Of a stretch of DNA of 64,000 bases, positions 1 to 15,200 are shown piece after piece. Under the pieces are notes generated by a model, which saw only the letters and a program-made list of their open reading frames with translations, ran no database searches and was not told the DNA's origin. How positions within the stretch are numbered: position 1 is the first letter of the stretch; the number at the start of each line of letters is the position of its first letter. The translations under genes and the position numbers were made by a program. The stretch is from Struthio camelus (Eukaryota; Chordata; Aves; Struthioniformes; Struthionidae): assembly GCF_040807025.1 (NCBI RefSeq), contig NC_090947.1:10602001-10666000 (forward strand). The letters are read 5' to 3'.

Positions 1-973
1 TGCCTGATCAACATTTCCTTGTTCTAGTTTTCTTTTTGGCTCAAAGAACGAGTTGTGTTTTATTGCTTCCTGCAGTAGAGAAAAAGACAAACAGTTTGAG
101 TATTTTTAAAGTTCTTGGTTTGTAGCGGCATTTCGTTCTAAGGAAGAACACCATCCTCTTCAGACTTTTGAATCACCAGCTACCAGAGTTAGTGAACAAC
201 TCTATTTCATCATTTTACTGCTATTGCTGATGAGTTTATCCATTGTCCCAGCAGTGCTTTCCTGATTTATCTTGTGTTATTGATGGTAGCAGTTTTATCA
301 AGGGAGCTCATTCAATTTATTTACTCGACTTTTTCCTCCCATACATCTAACAAGTGATCATGAGAGCACATAATAATCCTGCAAATATGTCCTTTTCTCC
401 TTACTTCCACCTATCGCAACAACGCATCGTAGCTCCATTTCCCCTATGAATCCCACATCACATTTCCAAAATGCTCCACATCCCTAACATCTTTCTCCCC
501 ACATACTTCTAACACTTACTGTATTTCCAGCCCAACTTTGTTGGCTTGCTAGCTGAAAAAAAGATAGAAAATGCTACGGACAATCAGGAGGTGATTGCTT
601 AGCCAATACACATATGCTGATTGATCAGTGGGTTGGTACCAAAAAAAAATTAGAAACAGCCAGAGTGCTCACTGCCCTTTCCTCACTGCACAGATTAAAA
701 GAGTTTTTTTTCTCTACTCTGCATTATTATGAAACTTACAGGATCTTAATACTTTTGACACTGTTGCCTATCTATCACAAGTGGTCAAAATTGGCCCACA
801 GATTCAAAAGTTATTTTGGGGGAGAATAACAAGCTGATGAATTGGATGCTCATGTTCACCTTGTTTCCTCAGAAAATTATGTTAAAAACAGCAAGCGAAC
901 AGTGAACTTTCTTTGCCTAAATACATAAAAGAATTTTAAAAAAAAGGCAAGAGGAAAAAAAAGTGATTAGTAC
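1..973 (-). other. AOX intron 19, partial
   Basis: No AOX exon was found between the last recognised donor (973) and the left edge. The next expected exon, which follows the ILTIE residues, is not visible here, so this stretch is read as intron. It is AT-rich with short homopolymers and no structure I can name. Confidence 0.6.
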
Positions 974-3261
974 CTCAATCGTCAAGATCACTGGCTCCAA
1001 CACTTCATACACTATCTTCACTTTTGCAGCTGCCTGTTTGGCATGAACATCTGAATCTGCAGCCACAGCACAGACAATCTGACCAACGCAAATGACCTGT
1101 AAAATACGCATCGCTTAATAAAACAGTGGATTCAAGTGATTCCCATATGTCCTGCTAAAATTATTCTTTCATATAAACACTATCCACATTTCCTTTTTTC
1201 AATTTTGCTTTGACTCAGGTCTTCGAATTTGCTTTAGAATATCTCTGAAGCTAACAAATTTTTAGAAAGACCAGTATAACGAGGGAACAAAGGAAAATAA
1301 GGTATTCAAAAAATCCTTAAGTGACCTGAGAGCCTAAGTTCCCCTAACTTTCAGTGAAATTTGCTCTTCCAACAACTCAGATGGTTTTGTGAGATTTACA
1401 TTTCATCTGTATTCCTCTGTTTGATATATTTTTCTAGGCAGAATATAGTGCACATCAGCTATTTTGAAGTTGAAAAGGGAGTGTGAAAAATTCCAAGAGT
1501 CTATCTTGTTATATGGCTGAAGTGATTCCCTGACAAACACACAATACAAAAATTCAAGTGTCAGTCGGTCAAATTTCACCATAAAAGGCTGGAAAAAAAA
1601 CAGTTATACCTTGTTTTTTGCAAATACAATCTCCGGATCATTGGAATAGTAAAACTCATTTGTTGCTGGGACATCGTGAGCTGTTATGATATCAAACACA
1701 CCTGGTCCTTTCAGGGCCTCTGATGTATCTATAGACCTGATTGGGATATGGGAGAAAAGAAGTGTAATTCATTAGTGTTAAGAAGTGTTGCACATAGGGA
1801 GGAAACCCAAAACATGTACGCTTCTTGTATGGCCAGAATCTGCACATAAGTTCAGGCATGTCTTTTCCCTCTCCCCTGGCACATCAAGAAGTCTAGATCA
1901 AAGGGAATTAAAAAATAAAAAAATCATACTAATCTGCTTCATTTCCAGAAAACACTTACTCTAGACATAAGGAAGTCATTGGCCCATTAGAGTCCCTAAA
2001 CGACACTGATTTAATAATTAAAAAAAAAAAAATCATTGCACAATTATTATGCTACAACTGCAACTTTTTGTTTTAAGACCTCACACCATCACAGATATCA
2101 AACTAATACAACTAAGAATTCTACAGATGGAGTGTTCATGTACAGAATCAGTACGATTCGTATAAATGGAGAATGAATGGGAATGTATGGATGTGGAAGC
2201 ATCAGAAGGATTGGCAGAAGGGCAATAACAATGGCATATCTTGCCAGCACCTAGTTTAGCAGGTCACCAAAGTCCCAACACATATATAAGCATCTTCTCA
2301 GGCCATCCAGATCAGAAGACAAAGGAGAGTGAATAAATCCTACTGACTCACAGAGATGGGGGGATTTCAGCTCCTAAAGAGTACAAAAAGACACATCTAA
2401 ACTCAGCATACTATCACCAACCCAAGAATAAGCCAAGGGATATGACAAGGACTCCATAGCTAGGATCCACAGTCCTCTCTGTCATCACAAGGAATCCTGA
2501 CCAGACCACCTGAATACATGACTTGGTGCTTGAATGTTGGGCAGACCACTTGGTTATGTGCATCTTGGTGGCTGAGTGCTGAACTGCTAAGATAAATGTA
2601 TCCTCGCATTTGTGTGTGTCAGTATGAAACCATGAGCGAGTGAAATGGGTTTTCTTTCAAAAGAGAATCATCTTCCCCTTCTATAAGGTCTCTGCTACCT
2701 TGCTGCTACAATGTTGCAGCATTATTTCCTACATCCTGAACAACTTTCATCATAATAGGGTTAAGATTTCAAAGCTATGTTGCTAAGCTGAATTTACGTG
2801 CCCATTTACACAGCGCAGCACTATGTGGAGGTACCTAGGCTAGCTCCAAGTAAGCTGGCTCATGGATCAGAAACAGCTCAGCCTTATTAGCACAGTAATA
2901 TGGAATGAGATACCAAAGTCCAGTCCATACTAGAGTGACCATATTGCCATACTAGAGTGACTTCCAGAACCTGAGCCAATGCAGGTTTCGGGGTGCTGTC
3001 CCGTGTACATGTACCTCGACTTCATTAGTCTGCTCTAAAGACCTTAGCACTTTGTAGTAACGCTTCCTTCAGATACACTTTGAACACTTACACAATCTTA
3101 GCATGAGCTCTGGAACTAGTAACAACAGCCAGAAAGAGCTCCCCGTCCACAGAAGGAAGGTCATCAATGTAAACTGCTTCACCAGTGGCATGCTTAATTC
3201 CAGACTGGTGCATAATGGGACGTCCTACGGGATCTTGGGGAGGCTGACCTGGCTCTGTGTC
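974..3261 (-). CDS. AOX1: AOX exons 17-19: start of the molybdopterin-binding domain
   Basis: Exon 17 (3261-3092) contains [20 protein letters not shown] followed by AVYIDDLP, the beginning of the a/b hammerhead domain of the aldehyde oxidase/xanthine dehydrogenase family, and ends [10 protein letters not shown]. Exon 18 (1736-1610) continues [21 protein letters not shown]. Exon 19 (1096-974) has [20 protein letters not shown] and ends EPVILTIE with donor gtacta. The catalytic molybdenum-contact loops and the active-site glutamate lie further downstream, outside the window. Confidence 0.92.
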
Positions 3262-6200
3262 CTGTAAAAAACAAAATCCCCAGTTACAGAAGAATAGCCA
3301 TGTTGTCCTTATATTAATCAGAAAATCAGATGAAGAAACAACTGTTCATGGTATCCTCTTATGGTTCAATATTAAATACAGATTAGGGTGCAGGCCTTGA
3401 CTGCTCTTCTGAGGGTTTCTTTAATTTCTTCTCCTAGGGAGTCTTCCAACAGCCTAGCAAAAGTTTGTCTATGTGGATTTTTTCCATAACTATTTACATC
3501 ACAAAGTGACACAAACAGCGCTGCTTTTCAGAAGGATAGCCTCCTCCTTTACTGATTGGTGTCACGAGGCTGTGATAATTTTCTGAATTATTCTCACTAG
3601 CTTCTGCTCTGTATTTTAAGTGTTCAGTGCTATATTTTGAGCTACTTGCAGTGATTCCTAGGATTTATCTTCCTCCTTGAAAGATGCTGTTTACATATTT
3701 TCTTCTTAATTTTATTCCCTTGCACTTATCTTTGAATTTAGTGCCTTACCAACCTTATTTTGCTAGGTCTACCTTGCAGTTAACTTAGTTTTGCCAGCTA
3801 ATTCTGCCACATCAGTTAACTGTTGCTCACTTGCAGATCACTTTTCAGGTTTCTGGGTCAGTGACCACATTAACTTTTTTCTTTTCCATATTTAAAACTA
3901 ATTATTTGCTCAGATATCAAAACCTTTTTTCTCCTATAGCTTCCAGCACACAAGTGTTCTGGCTAAACACTCCTGCACTGTCCAGCACACTGTCTGCTAT
4001 TAGCCCAAGGCCAAGAAACAGACATTTTTCACTTGACCTCAAAAAGCTCCTCAAATGGCTGTCCAATTAAAATCATCCCAACTTTTCCATTAATAGAAGA
4101 CTTTAACTGCCTTGTTTGACCACGTGTTTATCTTTCAGGGTACACATTCTTTTTTTCCTAATTTTAAAAGCTTAGTAACATTCTGAGGAAGAATTCGAGG
4201 CATAATATAGAGATTTGAAAATGTTAGATAGAAATTTGAAGGGACAAAGCTGCATTTTTAATCCCTTCTGCGTTTTTAATAATTTGTGTTGCTCAGTGCC
4301 AGCTGATCTGAATAACAAAGTGTGTTCATTGCCGTTGTTCAGTCACTTTCTTGTAGCTGGAGGATAAATTGTTGACGGTCACAAAGTACTAGTTCCTTTA
4401 ATGCTAGCCCCATTTACAAGTATCCAGTCTCTTTCCTTTGAAGATAACTCTAAAGGAAGCTGGGGATAAGAACCTAAACTTAAAATAGTTTATAGCAAAA
4501 AGTTATTTAAAGAATATTTGAAATTGAAACAACGGTGTTTCCCTTGATTTCATCTGAATTTTATTCAGGTTTTCATAAACTTGAGATTTTTATTTGTATC
4601 TTTATTGAGGATATCAAAATATTAAAAATCCTTCCAGGACATGCTTCCCACTCAGATCTATTCACAAGGGTTAGCATCGGCCAGAGAAAATCCAAGAATT
4701 GGTCTCTGCTGCCCTCTACTGCCGAGTTCTCCTTCAACCCTCTTGTTAATTTGCACAGGAATCCATCACAAACTTCCATCTTGATTCCTAAATCTACCGT
4801 AAGAGCCAAGAGTCCTCTTAAGGGCTAGGAAGAGTATAAATTAAGATAAGAATACTATAATGATATCTACAGATCTGGACTTTTCGGTCTTTTCAATTTA
4901 CTTTTAAAATTTTTCTGGTTGGGTTGCACACTCTGATATAGCAAATTTAAGTAGGCTAAAATGGGATTTGTTCTGCTTATTCACCTTCTATGAACTTCTT
5001 AGAAGAACTTTTCCAGTATACCCATAAGTCTATTTTCTACAGAAAATATTTTTATAATTTAGATACACATAACATCAAGCACTCAAATGTTTTATTGAGG
5101 CCTGGTGCCCTCAATCCTTTGGAAAATTTGTATCTGAGCTTCAAAGCAAGGGTTTCCCTTGAACCATGACTTTTTACAAAAGGTCTTATAAAGCATAAAA
5201 CTATCTTAGAATAACATCACTTGCCTGGTATATTTGGATGCTCTGTGGCATTTTGGTTTGGAAGTCTTGTAGGACACTCCCATATTTCATAGGTATGTCA
5301 GGATAGTGGCAAGGATCCTGAAAAAGCATTGAATTACTATTAAAACTCACATTCCAACTTAAAAAGCTAACAACCAAAATTACCAAACACAAGCTCGTCT
5401 TGTAGAAAATTCCTCCAAGTCTTCCACCAGTTAGAAAGACTCTAAAATAAGAATTTTAAAATAATGTAGAGTTATGAAGTTTACTAAATAATCTTTAAAA
5501 ATAGATCGCATTCAGCAAATACGCTGAAGTAAGCAACCTAAAACAGTGATAGTTAGAAGAGCTCTGTTCTGCAGTTTGACCAAAACTGGCCCAGAATCTC
5601 TCCTGGTAATGGGAATTCAGAGGAAAAAGCTTGAGGTAACAAACAAGAGAAAGGCAAAAAAGATATTTTTCCTCAGGGGAATAGATTTGGGTCAAAAATA
5701 AGTAAGTCACAGCTAGAAAGTATTGGGCCAGTGAACTTTAGAGAGTCCTCCCCTCCCAGTCAACAACTCATACCAGAAGGATGGTTGGTTTAACACACAA
5801 AGTTGCTTTCCAAAGTCTTTATTTGTATCCTGGCTATTGACGATTTCAACAACAGAGAGGCTGTATATGACCTCATGCCCGTTTTCCTTGAGCCTGGGAG
5901 ATCAGTACTGATAAACTGTTGCATTAACATCACTTTTTTTTTTTTTTTTTTTCACTTCAGCCTACTATCAAAGGTAAAGATGTTTGGGCACCTAAAAGTT
6001 AAATTGGCATCTAACCCTCTATCAGTCTCACTGCGAGTTAGGTGCTTACACTCTTCTGTGGATCTGCACCCTAAAGACAACACTAGACGTACAGCAAAGC
6101 ACATTCTACAAATTGCTACCATCAACAGATAGCAAAAAAATTCTACATTTGCTTGCACAAAAACAAACATAGAGAACTCATTTACCATTGTCTTCAAAGA

Positions 6201-9200
6201 CTGCAATACTTCCAGGAAAAATCTATAGAAGAAACTGACTATCAGAGTTTTTTTATAGTTTACTGTCCCACCACAGGCTAAGCCTGGAAGAGCAATTTCT
6301 TCAAGGACTAGTCTGCAAGCTTCATCCAGCATCTGCTCATTCCAGGATCTGTCAGGAAAAACAACACGTATGTAAACAAACTAGGACTGAAGATCAGAAA
6401 AACTACATTAATACCTTTGTACCACATACATAACCCTGTTCACAATAAAGGCAAAATACTAATTTTAATGATGGCTTGCAATTTTGAAAACAGCGTGGGT
6501 CAAAGTTGCTCACAGAACTAATGTCACTTAGGTGAACAGCATTGAGTGGTATGATAACTTTCCATCCCATACACACTATTAAAGCTGACTCAATACTCTT
6601 ATGGATTATTACTAGTCCCCAAATACTGTCCTATATTTAAAATAAAATGAATAATGATACTGATGCAAACTGGAGATGCTTTCAAGGGATCTGATTAGTA
6701 CTAGATAACTGCTTCATATTTTCTGTAAAGGCTGTTTTCTTGAAGTATCTCAACACAGTCAGTTTTCCATAGTTACATAGCCTTGGATATCAAAATACAA
6801 ACGTGTTAGAAGAAATTTAAGCACCCAAAGAAGCAACAAATAATGAGTACCTCAACTAGTGAAACAGTCCAGTGGGACTCAGTGTAGAGAAAGGGTTTTA
6901 TACTGCTTGACTTAACTGCAAATTTAATCTCCCAGACATTAGAAAGAGATGGCAAAATGGGAGGGAATGTCAGGGAAAGCATCTGAGATTATTAGGATCC
7001 TGTAGATGAAAGGATACTGAAAATGCTAAGGCCTGACTTGCACTCCTAAGGTTCTTGAGCACATCTGAAATTCTCACTCCTTCTATCTATTAAAGCCAAA
7101 CTGAAGGACTCAAGAACAACAGTGGTAAAGGATTGTCAAACCTAGGGGATCTAGCAACATTTCCCAACGCTTGGGCCCAGGTGCACAATTGATCATGTAG
7201 GTACCTCATCCACCTATCTCACTGCTCATGTCCTCGCACCTCATTGCCTAATTCACACCGGAGTTGCACCCATGTGCCTTCATGTCTTTTGGAAGGAAAA
7301 CTCAAGTTACAGGCTGGAAGGAAGCCCCAGGGTATTGCACTAGGTCTGGATGATCAGAGGTCCAAGGTTCCCAAATTTAAATGCAATTCCAAAGGCAAAG
7401 AAACTTGCTAAATCAAACACTGACTGAAAAGAAAGCGAATCAGCCCAAAATCTAGGAAAGACATTTGGTCCCAGCCATCTCCCTGGAAAAAGGACGGTTT
7501 AAAGATTTTTTTTGGAATCCTTTACTTTTTGTTATTTCTTAATAAAGTGGATAACTGCACTAAGGAGCATGTACACAGTCCAGGTCATTCACTCAAACCC
7601 TCTGCGTGCTCTGTGAGTGGCTAGACTCTTACTAGCGCAGCCCTGTGTTCTAGGAGTTGTTTAAGAATGAATTCAGTCTTGCCTCCTATCTAGTTACCAG
7701 GTAAAATTCCCTTGAAATCAAAGGATTCTTTACAGATCTTTTTTTGCTACATTTTACGACAGACTAACGTATTTAGGGCCTAACCCAAACTCCATTTAAC
7801 TTAACAGAAATGTTCCCACCGGCCATATTTATCTTAAAATAATTTTCATCAGAGACTCATTTTCATTTGTGATCAGACTCAACTGAGCTCTAATATGTAG
7901 GAAACATAACTCCAGCGCATTACCTAGCTCCCAGCATTGTCACAATATAAACAAAAGCATTAATATTATTAAGACTCAAGTATTCTGAAAAACATTTTCA
8001 TGGAAGTAGTAACCTAACAATTGAGCCACACCAAGTAATTATACAGTGACAACCTTACTAGTATAGGATAAACACCAAAACAATGTGAGATTCCTCAAAA
8101 TCTAACCCAGAACATAGTCACTTGCTGTGTAGGAAAAATGGTTGCCATGAATTTCCATCTTACCCTTTATTTTCTAGTGCTTAAACTAGGTTCTTATTTT
8201 CTCCTAATCTGCCCACTATGTATGAGAAAGACTCCCAGGCAGAATATGTAAAGGCACTGGCTTATTCACATCCCTTCCTATCATCTACCTAAGCTGTGAT
8301 ATAGAGGAAAAGCTGCAATCCGGTAAGAGCAGTCTGGGTGGTACATTCCAACTGCCACTACCAGTTGGCTGATAATGCTGAACTGAACTAGACTTATCAT
8401 CCTCTATTTATCTCCCTCAGCAGCAGAGGAGATTCAAGTTAGGTAACTATCACCTCAGGTCAGATCAAAATCCTCAAACCCAGTAAGCAAAGGAGGCGCA
8501 AGCCACGTCCTCTTGCTGAGGAGTCATTCCTAAGTGTTCTTGTCACTGCCTCCTTCGATAATAATCAAGTAGCACCCCCTTTGTATGTCTATTTATAGCC
8601 ACCGGGGTCAGAGATGACATATCAGCAACACATGGGGACCCCAGACAAGAAAGAATTGGCACAAGGTGAGATTTTCCGTGAGGTCTGCACCGATTTCAAA
8701 ATGTAACAGTCTTGAACTGTTATCGTTCAGGCTTGACCAAATCATTCACTTATATGAATGTGGCATATATGGCATCAGCTAGGCACGTGAAATCTGTGTA
8801 CTTTCATGCTCCAAGAGAGTACATCCTATCTCTATCTCTCAATATTGCAAGCCAAAATCCATTTACCTAGAGATGTGGAGAAGGCAGAAAAATTGATACT
8901 GTACCTTCCAATAAGTGCCTGACAGGTTTGTTTTGCACAGATTGTGGTTGAGGCACTACCTCCATAGAAAATGCTTAAATCTTTTATTATGTCTGTGCCT
9001 TCTTCAAAAAGAACTCTCATCCCAGCATTGATTATTGGGAGAGCATTTTCCCGTCGTGGTGCTTGTCGGAATGCAGACACATACTCGCCCTGAGCAAGAT
9101 CAGACAGAAATGGAAAACCCACACATATATAAGTATCTGAAAGTAGAACTTATTATTGCAGCATATGAAGTAAGAGAATAAAAAAAAAAAGGAGTGCACA

Positions 9201-12200
9201 AATTCCACTTCCTAAACAATCCCTAAATATTCAACCATTCACTTTCTCCTATCGACCTTTCAGTGGTTTTGTCTTCCCTGATTTTCTAGCAGCCCTGACT
9301 TGATCTTCCATCATTCACACAGTTCAGATGACTTAGACCTTCTCATAGATAGCTGGAAGACAGGCATTTTGTGCAGGGGAGGAGGACAGTAGAGTTGCAC
9401 TTAGAACAGGATCAAAGCTCACAGGCTTCAAAGTATTGCCAAACTTCAGTTCTCCAATGATATGGCCCAGAATTCTCTTATAAGATACCATATCCATTCT
9501 TGCAAACACAGTACCACTGTAAGACTATTATTCAGTTCAGTAACATTTATGCAAACATCACAAACATGTTAATCATCTTATCTCTTTTCAGCCAAAATCC
9601 TCAAGAGATGACAGGGCTTTACCCAATCAATGCCAATTATATCACAGGTGGGCAGCCAGCTCGGGTGAGGACTATGGCAGGTTGTCCAAGACCCCCTTCT
9701 GTAATGAGTTCCCAATAGTTATTGCCCTCATCACTTTGGGGTAATCTTTTATCTGAATACTTCTCTTCACCAACAACCTGCTGAATTGTGTTTTTTGGCT
9801 TGAACTGGGAGATAGTATAGCATTGGGAGGATCAAGTTCAATTCAGAAAGTGAGCAATAACAGTGTTACTTTAAACATAGGGATTATGCTCCCTCCACCG
9901 CCCCATTCTTTATTTAATAGTGTCTAACTTTGCACAAACAAATTAGAAACTTACCTTCCTAGAATGGGGGATATAGACAGAGACCAAGATCTCTTCTGGC
10001 ATAATGGTACTGTTACCAGCTCCATCTGCAAAAATATCACTCAAAGGAATCTGTCGCTTTCTTCCTAAAAACAACAACAACAAAACAACTTAGGAAACTT
10101 TTGTACAGTGCTAAGTGTGCAATTCACATACATCAGTCATATTTTAATTGGCAAGGAATACCTGCAGTCTTCATGGTAAAATAATGACCTCAGACTTTAA
10201 ATATCATCTCATCAGCGGTATGCTCTAGAAATGAAAGTGTCTTCTGTAGCATCAAAAGACCACAGCCCTAAGAAAGGGCCTAGGGAATGATCCCCATTCC
10301 ATAACTGTCCCTTCTGATGCTGCTGCACTGATCCCTCCCCCTGCCCCTGTCAATCTGCTCCCAATCTCTGCAGGTGCTGTCATCACCGCCTTTCCTGATA
10401 AGGCATAGGGAGTGAGGAAGAAGACTGGGAGAGAACTGTTGGAAAAAAAGTAAGCTGAATTTTTTTTTTTTTGGCCTGAGACTCTGAACAGCTCTTGGAG
10501 CCCTGAAGGGAACAAATGCTACTGCCTTTTTCTCTCTCTTTTTGGTGGATTATTCTGAAAGTGACTAAGACTCATCATTCAATGAGATATAAGATTAAAG
10601 TTGGCATTTTCAAATGGAAAGAGGACAAAATTCTGAGAGGTATCTAAAACCTTAAGAGCCTTCTGCACACTTATCCTTTGGTTTAATACTATAAGGGGGG
10701 TTGCCAATATCACTACATCAGTTAAGCCGGCAGGCCTTCCCAGTGAAAATGCAGCATATATTTCAACTCATGTAACTGATTCTGGCAATTAAACAAGCTC
10801 TGTTGGCTAAAGGGGTTTCGTTCATGTGACCGCAACTTTACTAGTAGCACAACTATGTCAGTTAGAACTGTGATCTTGCAAAAACAGCAGCACAAACCTC
10901 ACATTGTACACAGATGGAAAGCAACAATGAATGATTCATCAGTACAGAATTTAACCTTGTGTGTTTATCAGATGAAGTCAAAGTGTTATCTTTTACTAAT
11001 CTTCTGTGCACTTAGTACTTCGCATATGCTGAACAGCGGATACAATGCTTTTTAAAAGAATTGATTTCTTATTGCTAGACAGTATTTATCTTGTGATAGC
11101 CCTGACCTAGTCCCAAGACCTCCTATAAACAGGCAATCTCTGCATCATTTGTAAATGGTTCAGATATTGAAACACTCGTTTCACATTCAAGGGATGTGAT
11201 ACTTCAGCAGCGGCTGCTTTAAAGTAAGATTTCTTTTTCGTGTTATATGGGATGATGACATTGTAACCTATTCATCCTAGAATATCATTTAGCATTAAAA
11301 TTGCATCGCTAAAATACTAGTGTGACTAGTGTGCAAAACTTTAGTAAAAGAATTTTTTTGGCTGAAGTGTGAATCTCAAAAGTAACACTGATAAAAAGAA
11401 CAGCACTGCAGTTTCTGAATTTTTGCCTTTGTAATTCCAAACACTTCGTTTACATGTAAAAAAGTTAGTGTCCAATCCCACCTATAAGCTTGCCAGTATC
11501 TGGGAGGATACGTTTTCTTTTACACTATGGTCTACGATAAATACTAAGAACTAATAGTGTTTCTGAAATCTCCTTTTCTTACGTCATTGTCTACCATTTG
11601 GTAAAGAAATATGTTAAAGACTTCTGAAGAGGCCTAAAATCCACATCCACCTGTAAGGATCTCCCAGGTTAACAGAAAGAGATTATCAGCAAGCGCTCCT
11701 ATTCATTACCCTAATAAGTAGGCATGTTATTGGAGTCACTAAGAAGATGTAAATGTTTACATTGTCACTTGTCAGAAGGACATCCTGACAGATATTCCAC
11801 CTTTCATTGCCAAACTATGCAGGAAAAAAAAAAAATCACAGAAACAATACAGCATAACCATTTGTGCTTCCGGTCCAAGAAATCCTGGCTCAGACACAAC
11901 CCTGTAAAGAACATGTATTTCAGGGTGCTGAGTGGTGTATTACATGGCCTGAAATAGCAACATGTGTTCTGTCTCGTTCAAGGGCAAAAAGGGCATAAGC
12001 CACCTGGGAAGGAAAGCGTGCAGTTGCAGGCCACCAGATTCTGTTTACAACTGTAATCACAAGCCATGCGTACCAAAATTTTCACCACAGTAAGGTAGAG
12101 CACAAGGAATTGAGCTAGTAGAGGGGAGTATAAACAGTGATGGAAGGAAAATGAGGATTCACGGGGAGGGCATGGAAAAAGGAGCTGGACTAGTAGCTCT

Positions 12201-15200
12201 CGCTTTGGAAGCATCTGGGAGGAAGGAGAAGCAGGTGATCTTGTCAAGGCCAGAAGGTAATTTTAAAACAAGGGCAAAGCATCAACTACAGAAAAATACT
12301 GGGGATAGGAGATGGTATGTGGCTTCTCCAGCTGTGAGGGTTTATGAGTGCTTTTAGTAATTCACCGCCTATAGAAGTACATGTGATTTGACTAGTCTGA
12401 ATGCTTATCTTCAATGTGAGACTTTTTGACATGTTCTTAGTATGCACATTCCTTCTCTTGCAGATGCGATCTTACATGTGGGTGGGAAGAGAGTTCCTCA
12501 ACAAACATTCACAGTTGTAGGTTCAACCTCTCCCCCCATACAATATAATCCTGCTCCTCTGGCACAAATAGAAAGACCAGATTTGTCTTCTTACCTCTTG
12601 ACACCAGATGGAGTATACAATTGCCAGCTGCCAGAATGGGATTCAAGTCTGAGGTAGATTTTCTACTTACAATGTTTCCACCTAATGACTTGAAAAAAAA
12701 AAAGAAAAGAAATTTCTCAAATTTCTCCATCATCATCATCATTTTTACGTTAAGTGTTAACATACCATGAAGATTACACGTAAGATTACACAAAACAAAA
12801 GCTCAAAAAAGATGTACTGACAAAAAATTCATAGCTAAAAACAGAATTAAAAATGAATGGAAGTTTTACATGTGGTCAGGAACAATTTCACATAGTTTGG
12901 TTCACTCATGCAAATGTTATTGCAAGTAACACAGAGCATACAGCAACGTTTCTTATCTGTTCTCCACCCAGAGTTCTTAACTGCTGCAACACAGCACGGA
13001 AAATCTTTGTCTTCTCCTCCAGAAACTCCGAGATTGCATTTGTCAGGATGTCTTTCACTAGAGTGAGGCTGCAGGCCGCTCCTAGAGTTAATCCTGTAAC
13101 CAAAATGTTAAAAAAGTATAACGTGAGCATTATTTTACTTGCTAGGTTTTAAACCACGTCCAGATCGTAGAGCCGGAACTACTCATGTGCAGCATGGGCA
13201 GGTATAAAGTGAAGAGCCTTTGCATTTTAAAGGGACAGTGATCTTTTAATTCAGGAGATTGAGGGTGAAGTTTCATGAAATGTCTAAATTGAGCTAATGG
13301 CTCACTTCCAGTAAAAGGGAACTTCCTTTCCTGCTGTCAGCTGCTCATTTCCACTGCTTCCCTTGCACCAGCTTTGACTGAATCGCCTTTGGGTGAAGCC
13401 TAACCTGAGCACTTAATCAATTTCAAAATGTTTTCAACACTTTGGTACTTCCTGTTTTTAATCATGATTTTCATCACAATTTGATCTTGCTTTGCACAGT
13501 GTACATTTTAGTTATTTTCATAAAGAATAGGTAGGCACTCTCTGCAACAGAATAGTCCTAACACTATAAATATGGTATTCTTCCACCCACTAAAATCTAT
13601 AGCTGTCTGCATTTAGTTGAGCAATTATACATTTTTGTATTTGTTCAGATTATATTTTTAATATTTATGTTATAAAATGGCAAAGGGTGCACTTCTGTTC
13701 AAAATTATTAACTGTTTTAATCATGAGTTGTGTAAATGTTGAGTGGACACTGGGATACAGTCAAAATACAAATTAAAAATATATAATTAAAAATAGTTTT
13801 TATTAATCAAGTCAAATTATGCTAAAGTTTGTATTTTGAAGTTTATCAAAATATGTTTTGCATTTAAATCTGCTTAAATAGAGGTAATTTTATCTCTGGC
13901 TGGCAAACTAAACTGCTTATCTCTCATTTTAGAACTTGTAAGTCTCATCCTCTCATAACTGGATTTTACTGATAAATTAAAAGAAGCAGTAAACATTATC
14001 CCTGCTTCTCTCAACTCCCAATCATTTCTCAGCTAAGAAAAAAAATAGTCATTGAGCTGAACTAGCTGGCTGAACCGAAACGAAAAAGATACTCTAAATG
14101 CAATGACAGAACTGTCAAATGCACTTTACCACGTCAAAAAAAAAATGGATTCGGGCATATAATAAGAAATTTTCATTTAGGGCTTGAATTCTTTAACACT
14201 TCGGCAGTAAGCATGCACAACTTCATTTATATTCATCTAATTTAGACTACTATAGTAAGTTTAAATCTATCTAGAGTTGTTACTTCTAATTTCAATCAAA
14301 TTTACCTCAAAATTAAAAACTGATTCAACTTAAATTTTAAAAATTCTCTATATTGATCTTAAATATATAAATTGAGGCGAAAAGTGTGAATCTACAATAA
14401 ATAATACTGTCATTGCTGAGAACTAGGTTAGTTAATGTATATTAGCTATTCCAGTTTAACCACAGCCCACAGCCTTTTTTCCCTAATGTGGGCAAGCCTG
14501 CAATGTTGCTAACTATGGGTCTATCTATGCTACATAATACAGCATGGTACAGGGATCTAAAAGCAAATGCTGCGTGGCTTAGCACCAGAAGCAGTGTTGT
14601 CAGGATAATTATCCTTGCAGTAATATGGCTAACAGGACCCAGAAGGGTATTCCTGGTCAGTACTGTACTGTAAATCTCTGTATCACGCACTAGGACCACT
14701 AGTGGCCACAGTCACCTTGATCCAGGAATGAACCAAGCATGCTTAGGCATGACTAGAGAGCCAAAGTCATTGCACAGCAATTCACACCTGCAGTACTACA
14801 GAACGGATCAGGTATTCCTTACTGCAGAGGAATCTCGCATGTCTGAACAAAGTACAGCCTACTAACCATCATCCGTGCGTTGTACCAAGTTCAGCTCCGG
14901 AACCCTTGCTGGAGCAATAACAATTGGATGCAGTACTCCTTTGAATTTCATCTCAGGTCCTATTAAATAGAAAGACACTTATATAAAAGAAAAAAATCAC
15001 TACTTTTCCATAATGGCATTTTTAACAGTGGAGCTTAAGCTTAGGGATAGAAAACCACGAGTAAGTGTAGCTCTTCTACTCCCATGCTCACTGAAGCTAT
15101 GGCAACCGGAGCCATTCTGATTGTACATACCCACGTTGGTGTTCCCAACCACAAGAGGTGCTTTGGGGTGGGCAGCTTTCAGATCCAGTAATTCATCTAA

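Noticed and set aside
4535..4828. 97-codon frame with a 78-codon frame on the opposite strand
   Set aside because: Inside an AOX intron, no family similarity and no splice support.
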